DNA of 64,000 nucleotides from Bog-473 sp963783965 (GTDB taxonomy: Bacteria; Actinomycetota; Acidimicrobiia; Acidimicrobiales; RAAP-2). The notes below the pieces were generated by a model. It made no database searches and was not told the DNA's origin. It saw only the letters and a list, made by a program, of their open reading frames with translations. This document shows positions 56,472-64,000 of the stretch, piece after piece. The stretch's first letter is position 1. The number at the start of each line of letters is the position of its first letter. The DNA lies in NCBI GenBank assembly GCA_963783965.1, contig CAWAPQ010000003.1, forward strand, positions 553,113-617,112, in the 5' to 3' direction. Position numbers and translations under genes: made by a program.

Positions 56472-56960
56472 ATGGCTGTGACGTGCTCATGCTGTGCAAT
56501 GTCGGTGGATTGGTGGGTGAGGCTGCGCTCGCATCCGGACCTGCCGATCTGTCACAACTGCCTCGCCGGGCTGAATGGACAGCGAGACGGTCAGCTGCAA
56601 CTCATGACCGGAGCTTGGTTGGTCACGGGGTTCGAACCGATATTCAAGGTGAGTGACGTGACGCGTTCGGTTGCCTGGTACGAGCGTGCGGGCTTCGAAA
56701 TGTCGTTTCACAATGACACCTACGCGTTTGCTCACAGGGATCGGGACCTCACGATCCACCTTGCCCAGGCTGGAGAGGATGAACGTCCGGGTCACGGCAC
56801 TCTCTACATCCACTGTCAGGAGGCCGACCGCGTCGCCGAGGAGTGGACACGGGCAGGCATCGACGTTGAGGGCCCGCGAGACGAGGACTATGGCAAGCGG
56901 GAGGGCTCCATCACCGACCCCGACGGGAACGTGATTCGTTTCGGCAGCCCAATCCGCTGA
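56472..56960 (+). CDS. VOC family protein with N-terminal zinc-ribbon-like segment
   Basis: 162 residues. The first ~35 residues carry four Cys in CSCC and CHNC (VTCSCCAMS.. DLPICHNCLAGL), a probable small zinc-binding knuckle. The rest is a bleomycin-resistance-like VOC domain (FEPIFKVSDVTRSVAWYERAGFEM, LYIHCQEADRVAEEW, ITDPDGNVIRFGSPIR). ATG 56472 is the only good start. Function unknown; single VOC domains usually bind or modify a small molecule. Confidence 0.8.
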   Translation: MAVTCSCCAMSVDWWVRLRSHPDLPICHNCLAGLNGQRDGQLQLMTGAWLVTGFEPIFKVSDVTRSVAWYERAGFEMSFHNDTYAFAHRDRDLTIHLAQAGEDERPGHGTLYIHCQEADRVAEEWTRAGIDVEGPRDEDYGKREGSITDPDGNVIRFGSPIR

Positions 56961-57023
56961 GGCGTGCTCGGGGCTGGCTTGTCCCACCCTGGGCCTAGCG
57001 GACGAGGGGTGACGTCAGCCAGA

Positions 57024-57392
57024 TCAGCGCGGCACCGCTGACTCACCCGTGCCTCGCTGAATGACCTTGGTCTTCGTTCCCGGCCGCTCGGCTCCGGCCA
57101 CCGAAACGGCGATGCCGTACACCCGGTCGAAGTTGGTCCATCCGTTGATGCCTCCTCGATTGTTCCCGATCTGAACACGCCGCTTGGCGGGCTCAATGGC
57201 CTTCACGAGATGGATGTAGACGTTTCCCGCAACCTTGGTCAAGACGATGTCGCCCACCTCCACTCGGGTCGGGTCCACCGGCGATACAACCACCTCGTCA
57301 CGGCCCTGGATCAGCGGAACCATCGAGCTGCCGGTTGGTCGAAACGTGACGGTCTCTCCGTCGGCAACTCGCCGTGCGATCTGCTCAAGCAT
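57024..57392 (-). CDS. S24/S26 family peptidase-like protein
   Basis: 122 residues from ATG 57392, with AAGGAG nine bases upstream. TFRPTGSSMVPLIQGRDEVVVSP contains the catalytic-type GxSM serine of LexA/signal-peptidase-like proteases, and VEVGDIVLTKVAGNVYIHLVKAI the matching strand with a candidate Lys. It has no DNA-binding domain and no transmembrane helix, so it is neither a LexA nor a standard signal peptidase. Confidence 0.75.
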   Translation of the reverse strand: MLEQIARRVADGETVTFRPTGSSMVPLIQGRDEVVVSPVDPTRVEVGDIVLTKVAGNVYIHLVKAIEPAKRRVQIGNNRGGINGWTNFDRVYGIAVSVAGAERPGTKTKVIQRGTGESAVPR

Positions 57393-57503
57393 CCTCCAAG
57401 ACTCCTTGGCTCCGTTGGCAGCAGACTGCTGGCGTACACCGGCACGCCGACACCCAGCGGACAGCCGGATATCGAACGTGGAGTGCGTCACGGACTCCTG
57501 AGA

Positions 57504-58397
57504 TCACGATGGAAGCAGACGCTCCACCCCTTGTGCTGCAGGGCCGATCTTCCGTATCGCGCCGAACGCCCAAGGTCCGTCCGCCGAACGCATCACCATT
57601 GACGGGGAGTCGTCCACATTGCGGACGAAGTCGCGAAAGGACTGGTTGTCCACATCATCTACCAACGCTAAGTCCCCGCTGCTCATGGCAGGCCAGACAG
57701 TTCTCAACTCGAACCCCATGTTTCGAGCGGTATGGAGGCTGTCGTGCACGAATAGATTGACTTTCTCGAGGCTAGAGACAAGAGATGGGAGCTGACGGCG
57801 GCTCGATCCTCGGACATAGGTCCATCGACTTCGACATCCTGATGGGACTGCCGCTGCGATCTCATGGTGGAGCTCCGGGCGGAATGGATGTGGAAGATCC
57901 ACGCTCCAGAGGTGCCCGAAGCCATTGAGGAACATGGCCTCCAGGATCACGCGGCTCGTCACACCTCGCGCGACGCCGGTCTCGATCACATTCATTGGGC
58001 GGAGATGGCGGACGGCGCACCACGTCACTGCGCTCAGCGAGGGGTCGGCGTCGCTGTACTCCCCATAGGTCCAACGACCAAACGACAGCCCCTTGGCTGA
58101 AAGGGTGTCCCCGATGTCAGCCCAGACCCGATCGAAATCCTCGAGCTCACGGCATGGCCACGGTGCGCCCAGCATCCGGTGCAAGGCGGGTCCACAGTTT
58201 TCCTCGACGTCGTAGGCGACCTGGTGGTCGAAGAGATGATGTGACATGGCTTCGGGGACGCTCCCGAGCGTCTCGATCGGATCGGCTGCCAAGGCATGGA
58301 CGAACCGTCCAAGATCCGCTGGGACGTGGTGCATCCGAGAGGGAATCTTCCGCGCCTTGCGCACAAGTCGTGGTAGTTGCGAATTCTGAGGCGACAT
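57504..58397 (-). CDS. Class I SAM-dependent methyltransferase (Methyltransf_24-like)
   Basis: About 297 residues. MNVIETGVARGVTSRVILEAMF is the glycine-poor AdoMet-binding motif of the Methyltransf_24 group, followed by LWSVDLPHPFRPELHHE, LFVHDSLHTARNMGFEL and LALVDDVDNQSFRDFVR. Members include macrolide- and sugar-modifying O-methyltransferases. The start is ATG 58397 or the upstream GTG 58415. It stands alone, 112 bases upstream of the S24/S26-like gene. Confidence 0.75.
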   Translation of the reverse strand: MSPQNSQLPRLVRKARKIPSRMHHVPADLGRFVHALAADPIETLGSVPEAMSHHLFDHQVAYDVEENCGPALHRMLGAPWPCRELEDFDRVWADIGDTLSAKGLSFGRWTYGEYSDADPSLSAVTWCAVRHLRPMNVIETGVARGVTSRVILEAMFLNGFGHLWSVDLPHPFRPELHHEIAAAVPSGCRSRWTYVRGSSRRQLPSLVSSLEKVNLFVHDSLHTARNMGFELRTVWPAMSSGDLALVDDVDNQSFRDFVRNVDDSPSMVMRSADGPWAFGAIRKIGPAAQGVERLLPS

Positions 58398-58677
58398 GGA
58401 CGTCCATCCCTGCACCGAGCACAGGCCGGGGGCTTCTCATTAGGAGAGAAACGCGTGGGTCGTCCTGATACCAATGAAAATGCAATTCACCAACTCTGTG
58501 ATGTCATTGGCAGTTCAGTCAGCCGGGTTTCCTATGCCTCGAGTGACCCTCCACAGGTACGTGCCGGTCTTGCAGGTCATTCTGCCTGCACATGAGGCCG
58601 TTCGCCGGTGCGGAACGACCGTTCGGTACTGTCAGGCGTCTGTGGATGATCGTCAGCAAGTCTCGTCAGATTGAGAC

Positions 58678-60839
58678 CTACGGGGAAGTGGCGATCCCCA
58701 CGACGGGTGAGTTGAGCGGTACGCCCCCCATGGAGCCGTCGAACTCCGCGTCACCGAAGGCAAAGATGCCGCCGTCAGATGCCACCATCCGGTAGCCGGC
58801 GTCGCTCGGTGTTGCGGCCATTCCCTCGATCGGCCTGTTCAATACCTGGCCTCCCATGGAACCGAGAAGCTGAGCGTCGCCTTGGGCAAAGACGCCGCCG
58901 TCGGAGGCGACCTCCCAGTAACCCCCACCGCTGCCGAGAGACGTCATCCCGACGATGGGAGCGGCCAGGCGAAGATTCCCCGCGGAGCCGAGGAAGGGAG
59001 CGCCAAAGGCGAAGATCCCTCCGTCGCTCGCCACCTCCCAATAGCCGCCCGTTGCCGGATCAGCGGCAATGCCCACGATCGGCTTGTTGAGTGGACCGGC
59101 TCCCATCGACCCAAAGAAGTGCGCGTCACCAAAGGCGAACACCCCACCATCCTTGGCCACGAGCCAATAGCCTCCGCCGTCTGGGGTCGAGGCGATCCCG
59201 ACGATCGGTTGGTTCAAGTGCATTCCGCCCGTCGATCCAAAGAAGTGCGCGTCACCAAAGGCGAACACCCCACCATCCTTGGCCACGAGCCAATAGCCTC
59301 CGCCGTCTGGGGTCGAGGCGATCCCGACGATCGGTTGGTTCAAGTGCATGCCGCCCGTCGACCCGTAGAAGTGTGCTGTCCCGAACGAGAAGATGCCGCC
59401 GTCGGATCCCACCTCCCAGTATCCCTGCGTGGCCTGGCTGGCGATGGCAAGGCTGCGTGCGGACGACACCGAACTCTGGTAGTTCCCATCACCGGGGTAG
59501 TTGGCGGTCAGAGCATATTTGCCGGGAGGAAGCTCGGTGTTGCTCAGTGTCGGACAGGATCCCGATGCTGTGTTCGGGGTGGCCGGCTCGAGAGCGATGG
59601 TGCAGACGGTATCGCCTCCGTTTTGCACCGCGACGGACCCGGTCGGTGTACCGCTTGTCCCCGATGTCACGACGGCCGAGATTGTGGACGAGCTCTCGTC
59701 GCCATAGGACGTGGACGCCGGCGAGACGGTCAGGACGACGGAGCTCGTCGCTGGAAAGACCGACAGCGGGACGGTTGTCGAATCCGGAAGGAAGTTGGAG
59801 TCACCGGGGTAGCTCGCTGTCACCGTATAGGGCGTTGGTGACGCAGGCAGAGCGGTTGCGGAGTCGATGAAGCAGGGGTTCCCGCCTCCGTTGCCGGCTG
59901 AGCAGCTTCCGGGAGCGACGAGGTTCACCCCGTTAGCGGTGACGGAGACTGAACCGGTGGGTTGCCGTTGTTGGTGTTGCCGCCCACGCCCACAATGAAG
60001 AAGTTGCCGCTTTCCGCGCCGTAGAGGGCGTAGCCCGGAACGGGGAACACCTGCATTTGGGTCGTCACCTGATCGATCGTGAGGTCCAGGGGTGCAGATG
60101 GTGACCCGTTGTAATTGTTGTCGCCCGAGTACACGGCGGTGATCACGTAAGGGCCTGCATTCAAGGTGGTGTCGTTGATGTAGCAGTTCCCATTCGACGG
60201 ATTGCCGTTCCCTCCGTTGACGAAAGCCGTACACATGTAGGTGCCCGGTCCCGGCGTACCGTCATAGAGATTGACCTGACCGGAAGGTGATTGGTTGGCG
60301 CCACCGGGCACGCCCGTGACCGTCACGTTGAATGAGAGCTGTGACTCGTTGCCATAGGTGATGGAGGTTCCCGGTGTCGGAGAGGTGATTGTCGTGGTCG
60401 TGTCAGCCTCATCGACCGTCTGAGTGGGCAGTGACCCGGTATTCGGGAAGTAGGTCGAGTCACCGAAGAAATTGGCCAGAATGGCGTGGTCGCCAATCGA
60501 CAGCGAGTTCGTCGGTTCGTCACAGGTCGCGGCGAAGGTACCGGGAGTCGCTGTGGCGAGCAGGGGTTGGAAGTTGCAATTGGTGATGTCGTTCCCGTTG
60601 TCTTGGAATTCAATTCCATCCCCGGGGTCGAGGCTGCCCGAGTCCGCGGTCGTCACTGTGGCGGTGTAGGTCACATCCTGGCCAAAGAGTGATGGATTGA
60701 CCGATGAGTCCACCGAGATCGAGACCGGGAACGTTGCCGCGGACGCCGGAGAAGACCATGCGAGACCCACCAGAGGGATACAGAGGGCCCCGCCTAGGGC
60801 GAACAAACGACCTAAGCGTTGCTTGCGACCACTAGACAT
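58678..60839 (-). pseudogene. Secreted Ig-like protein with six GYW repeats, one frameshift
   Basis: Combined length ~720 residues. A signal peptide (RLGRLFALGGALCIPLVGLAWSSPASA) precedes several bacterial Ig-like units (VTYTATVTTADSGSLDPGDGIEF, SIGDHAILANFFGDSTYF, GPYVITAVYSGDNNYNGSPS, PYTVTASYPGDSNFLPDST, GKYALTANYPGDGNYQSSVSS). The frame changes near 59955, where NTNNGNP should run on into TGSVSVTANG; one C appears to be missing. The C-terminus has six ~42-residue repeats GYWxVAxDGGxFAFGDAxFxGSxGG, a type of repeat I associate with secreted Acidimicrobiia proteins. Likely cell-surface or exported. Confidence 0.8.
58681..59424 (-). repeat. Six tandem 42-residue (126-bp) GYW..DGG repeats
   Basis: Exact period of 126 bases: the segment starting tcgacccaaagaagtg at 59106 recurs at 59232 with near identity, and a diverged copy starts at 59358. 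The two middle units are almost identical at DNA level, indicating recent duplication or gene conversion; the outer units are more divergent. Confidence 0.88.
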
Positions 60840-61146
60840 CGTGCACTTCCTCGCTGACTACCTGAACGTCGTCCGCCGATGGACGAGAATTTCAGGCGTG
60901 TCTCTCGATTGAGTGGATCCGAACCACTCGGAGCTGCCGATGTGAAGCACGAATGGGCGCGACACAGGCCCTTCGATTGTCGGTCTGTTGCTCTCGTTTG
61001 TTGAGCAAGAAATGCTCAGGCGTTGTCGTGCCCGTGAGACTGAACAGGCCCCGGTTCACGTCAACGTCCCTGATCAACGGCGTGAATTCGTGGGTTGAGG
61101 TGGCCGGAATTGAAGCCGTTCGAGACTTTCGTTGTCCGGAAGTCCC
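60840..61146. other. Intergenic stretch, no gene seen
   Basis: About 307 bases between the start of the GYW-repeat gene and the end of the UbiA-like gene. No ORF with protein-like composition and no hairpin with U-run was found. It should contain the promoter of the GYW-repeat gene. Confidence 0.45.
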
Positions 61147-61953
61147 TTAGCCGAGGCGGGCGATCGCTAAAGCCGCTGCAAGGAGGACTACAGCCCACGA
61201 CATGGCAAAGAGGGCTGCCTCTAGCGGAGCCAGCAGCATCCGATCGTCGATCGGCATCGTCTCGCCATTCGTCAGAGTGATCTGACCTCTTACCGCCGTG
61301 CTCCGTCGGCGGATGAGCCGCGCCCGTGTGCTCAGTTGGCGTTGCGCTGCCGAAAGCGCGAAGGCCGCCGCCGCAGCGATCACCGGACCGACCGCCAGAC
61401 GATCGGTCTGGGCCACGTATCCGACGAGTACCGGGAAACTCCCCCACGCCAGCGCAAATCCCGTGTCGTTGTGGATCACTCCACCAAACAGCTCGAAGTT
61501 GTAGGCGACGACGAGCAGAGGTCCCAACACCAAGAAGGGGATCAGGGCCCAACCGACACGGGCCACGCCGGCGATACCGAGAACAACCGCTGCGGCCAGA
61601 CCTAGGACCGTGACGGTGATGAGCGCCCAATCCGGAATGCGGGTTCCAAGGGGACGGCCGTTCAGCTCGTCGAGCGAGTGCGCCGCCAACCCCACTGCGA
61701 AGAAGAAGGCCAACAGTGTGGCCACCAACCGTGTCACGTTGACGGTCGGCGCAAGGCAGGCGCCGATAACCACGTAGGCCAAGTGCCATGCCGTGTAAGG
61801 AGGATGGAGCAGGGTCCACCAGTCGCGCCAGCCACCGGTCCCGGCAGCGTAGAAAGCCGGTCGTGCGTCTCTGGAGCCCTCGGCTTGTGATTCTCCGAGC
61901 TGAGGTCGGGCGCGCTCCGCATCGCTGGCGTCTGGTGGATGCTCCTCAGTCAC
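61147..61953 (-). CDS. UbiA-like prenyltransferase family membrane protein (putative)
   Basis: 268 residues, about eight hydrophobic segments. After a hydrophilic N-terminus comes WWTLLHPPYTAWHLAYVVIGACLAP, and a loop HSLDELNGRPLGTRIPDWAL in the place of the NDxxD/DxxxRP prenyl-diphosphate site of UbiA enzymes. The Asp-rich motif is incomplete, so the assignment is tentative. It overlaps the methyltransferase gene by eight bases, and a geranylgeranyl reductase gene lies divergent. This trio suggests prenylated quinone or lipid synthesis. Confidence 0.6.
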   Translation of the reverse strand: MTEEHPPDASDAERARPQLGESQAEGSRDARPAFYAAGTGGWRDWWTLLHPPYTAWHLAYVVIGACLAPTVNVTRLVATLLAFFFAVGLAAHSLDELNGRPLGTRIPDWALITVTVLGLAAAVVLGIAGVARVGWALIPFLVLGPLLVVAYNFELFGGVIHNDTGFALAWGSFPVLVGYVAQTDRLAVGPVIAAAAAFALSAAQRQLSTRARLIRRRSTAVRGQITLTNGETMPIDDRMLLAPLEAALFAMSWAVVLLAAALAIARLG

Positions 61954-62680
61954 GCCTGCGCGTCCCCCACATGACCAGACCGCCGCCGAGACTCATGACG
62001 CGGACGCCGACGTTCTCGAACCCCGCCTTCCGCCACGCCTCCTCGGTCCACGCCAAGGAATACGTCCGGTAGTGCTGGGAGATGTTGGGGCCGAGGAACC
62101 GCCCTACTCGGAACCATTCGCTGCCACCGGTGATCCAACCGCCCAGCGGCAGAGCGATGCGGGTGTAGAGCCACCACCAGAATCGCCAGAATCGGCTCGG
62201 TGGTAAGAGGAACTCGAGGCTGGCGACTGTGGCACCGGGCTTCACGACCCGCGCCAGTTCGCCCAGCGTGGCCTGGGGATCGTCGACGTAGCGAAGCAGG
62301 TAGGTGAAGGTGAGCGCGTCGAAGGTTCCATCGGGAAATGGCAATTGCTCTGCTCGACCAGCAACAAGGCTGATCCGTTCGCTCATTCCGGCTGAGGCCA
62401 CGTTCTCCTGTCCCCGAGCGAGCATGTTCCTCGTCAGATCCACTCCGACGACGTCAGATGAGGTGCGCGTCGCGAGTTGCAAGGCAACCCCAGCGGTCCC
62501 CGATGCGACGTCCAGAATCAGGGCGGGCGAGGTGGGGGCAATATGGTCGACCATGGCCGTTCGCCATCGCCCGTTCTGGCCCATAGAGAGCACCTCGGCC
62601 AACTGGTCGTAACGCTTCGGGAGGGACGAGAACAACTGCTGCGCGAAGCGGTTCCGTTCTCCGGCACTGTCCGTCGGCAT
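61946..62680 (-). CDS. UbiE/MenG-like class I SAM methyltransferase
   Basis: 244 residues from ATG 62680, with GGAGG upstream. FAQQLFSSLPKRYDQLAEVLSMGQNGRWRTAMVDHI matches the start of UbiE/MenG proteins. The AdoMet motif is LILDVASGTAGVALQLA, then VVGVDLTRNMLARGQ and LPFPDGTFDALTFTYLLRYVDDP. The C-terminus has FLGPNISQHYRTYSLAWTEEAWRKAGF. Known relatives methylate demethylmenaquinone or ubiquinone precursors. It shares a 58-base divergent promoter region with the geranylgeranyl reductase gene. Confidence 0.85.
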   Translation of the reverse strand: MPTDSAGERNRFAQQLFSSLPKRYDQLAEVLSMGQNGRWRTAMVDHIAPTSPALILDVASGTAGVALQLATRTSSDVVGVDLTRNMLARGQENVASAGMSERISLVAGRAEQLPFPDGTFDALTFTYLLRYVDDPQATLGELARVVKPGATVASLEFLLPPSRFWRFWWWLYTRIALPLGGWITGGSEWFRVGRFLGPNISQHYRTYSLAWTEEAWRKAGFENVGVRVMSLGGGLVMWGTRRRD

Positions 62681-62738
62681 GCGTTCCTCCAGGGGTGAGA
62701 GAATGTCACTGTAGATCCGAGCAGGTGGAGGGAGCAGG

Positions 62739-63998
62739 GTGAGCATGTCCCGCTTTGACGTGCTCGTCGTGGGGGGCGGACCGGCGGGCAGCATCGCCTC
62801 TCTTGTGCTCGCCCGGGGCGGCGCGGCCGTGGCCTTGGTCGACAAATCGGCCTTTCCGCGGGACAAAGCGTGCGGCGACGTGGTCGGGCCCCGAGCGCTG
62901 CAGCTCCTGAGCGACCTCGAGCTGGCACCGCCCGTCGGGCGTGACGTCGGCGACATGCTGGTCGTTGGTCCTACCGGCCGCCGGGTACGACTCCCGAGTG
63001 CCGATGGCCTGACGTATCCCGGACACGGCACTGCGGTTGCTCGGACGGTGTTCGACGCCCTGCTCCACACTGCTGCGTGCGATGCCGGAGCCACGCCTTT
63101 CGTCGGGCGTGCGGAAGAACCCCTGGAAGAGGAGGGACGTATTGTTGGCTACAGGCTCAGTACCGGTGAGTCGCTGTACGCCGACTTCGTCATCGGCGCC
63201 GACGGGGCCACGAGCGAAGTTGCGGCGACTGCCGGCCTTGTCGATCCGAACTCGGTTCTGTGGGGTTTTGCCGTGCGCACATATCTCCCGCAGGAGGTCG
63301 ATCTCCCAGCCATCGTCTTGTGGGAGCCGACCCCTTGGCGCGCGTTCCCCGGCTACGGCTGGGTCTTTCCGGGGGAGCAGGACGGCGCCAACGTGGGGCT
63401 GGGCATTGGGACCCGGTCAAATCGCAAGGCCGGCGCCTATGCCGTTCGAGCTCTGGACGGTTTCCTCCGGCACCTGCGTGCCCTTGGTCTCCTCGACGAC
63501 GTGGCTCCCTCGGTGCCGCCACGCCGTCTCGGCGGCTGGCTCAAAATGGGGATCGTCGGGACGACGCCGGCACGGGGACGGGTCCTTCTGGTTGGCGATG
63601 CTGCTGGTCTCGTGAACCCAATGCAGGGGGAGGGGATCTCCCAGGCCATGACCAGCGCTCGTGCTGCCGCGGTAGCGATACTGACGAAACCCAGCCACGC
63701 AGCCCAGAGCTATCGGTCCAGACTTGCCGTCGAGCACCTGCCGTATCATCAGATCGCTGCGGCAGTGCACGCGGGTCTTGTCGGGCGGCCCCGGGCGACT
63801 GCAGCCGTCGCCAGGCTTCTTACCGCAGCGGGCCGCAGCGATGCGCTTACCGGCGGTTGGGCCGTCTTCTGGAACGAACTCCTCGATGGCGCACCACCCA
63901 ATCGGCATCGTTCAGTGGCGAACGCGGTGACACGGATTGGTCGAGCCTTGACCGCGCAGGGTACGACGGCCGCGTGGTTCAAAACGTCTCTGCGATGA
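62739..63998 (+). CDS. Geranylgeranyl reductase family FAD-dependent oxidoreductase
   Basis: 419 residues; the stop lies inside the window. It has an FAD dinucleotide motif FDVLVVGGGPAGSIASLVLARGG, FPRDKACGDVVGPRAL, and the second FAD site RVLLVGDAAGLVNPMQGEGISQAM. Family members reduce isoprenoid side chains, such as those of menaquinone (MenJ) or archaeal-type lipids. GTG 62739 follows GGAGGGAG; ATG 62745 is also possible. With the UbiE- and UbiA-like genes it forms a likely quinone or prenyl-lipid module. Confidence 0.9.
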   Translation: MSMSRFDVLVVGGGPAGSIASLVLARGGAAVALVDKSAFPRDKACGDVVGPRALQLLSDLELAPPVGRDVGDMLVVGPTGRRVRLPSADGLTYPGHGTAVARTVFDALLHTAACDAGATPFVGRAEEPLEEEGRIVGYRLSTGESLYADFVIGADGATSEVAATAGLVDPNSVLWGFAVRTYLPQEVDLPAIVLWEPTPWRAFPGYGWVFPGEQDGANVGLGIGTRSNRKAGAYAVRALDGFLRHLRALGLLDDVAPSVPPRRLGGWLKMGIVGTTPARGRVLLVGDAAGLVNPMQGEGISQAMTSARAAAVAILTKPSHAAQSYRSRLAVEHLPYHQIAAAVHAGLVGRPRATAAVARLLTAAGRSDALTGGWAVFWNELLDGAPPNRHRSVANAVTRIGRALTAQGTTAAWFKTSLR

Positions 63999-64000
63999 AT

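Noticed and set aside
56625..56645. Second T-loop-like motif (ggggttcgaacc)
   Set aside because: Short palindromic match inside the VOC coding frame, without the rest of a tRNA cloverleaf.

Overview
The window comes from a high-GC actinobacterium, most likely class Acidimicrobiia or a close relative. This is an inference from gene content, with no database search. It rests on F420-type LLM oxidoreductases, an Lsr2-family protein, DUF4389 and DUF2510 membrane proteins, TetR/P450 and Rieske-free dioxygenase genes, a Gram-positive-style type IV pilus locus, and a secreted protein built from GYW..DGG..FAFG repeats. No rRNA, tRNA, CRISPR array, insertion sequence or phage structural gene was recognised.

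Layout. 0-5.4 kb: the end of a tandem VOC protein, an aldo/keto reductase, and a leftward operon (PD-(D/E)XK-like protein, GNAT, SnoaL-like, enoyl-CoA hydratase, LLM oxidoreductase). 5.6-13.4 kb: DUF4389 membrane protein, DNA methyltransferase, GNAT, ABC1 kinase, two-component system. 13.7-16.5 kb: a leftward P450-TetR-LLM operon with a readable promoter and a 17-bp palindromic operator. 16.6-19.7 kb: small hypothetical genes, a frameshifted lipoprotein and a multispan membrane protein.

19.9-36.1 kb is a type IV pilus locus. Read leftward it encodes a PilW-like prepilin, a giant modular pilin of about 2,000 residues, a PilX-like TIG-domain protein, PilB, PilC, PilA, PilT and a DUF429 protein; a prepilin peptidase converges from the left. 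Nearly every gene here is interrupted by several one-base shifts, while the protein motifs between the shifts are intact. That pattern fits either indel errors in the assembly or very recent decay. I reconstructed gene limits across the shifts from start codons, ribosome sites and overlaps.

37-50.6 kb: a small Cys/His protein, Lsr2 variant, DUF2510 protein, HtrA-like protease, amidohydrolase, two Fe(II) dioxygenases (TauD and PhyH types), a secreted six-hairpin-type glycosidase and a zinc alcohol dehydrogenase (each with one frameshift), DUF488, a DapB-like dehydrogenase and an SDR. 50.7-54.3 kb: a complete Opu/Pro-type osmoprotectant ABC importer. 54.3-64 kb: VOC proteins, a Tat-exported phosphoesterase, an S24/S26-like peptidase, a methyltransferase, the GYW-repeat secreted protein, and a prenyl-lipid or quinone cluster (UbiA-like, UbiE-like, geranylgeranyl reductase).

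The most distinctive content is the pilus operon with its giant pilin grafted to a long Ig-like repeat stalk, and the DUF429 gene that overlaps the end of pilT.
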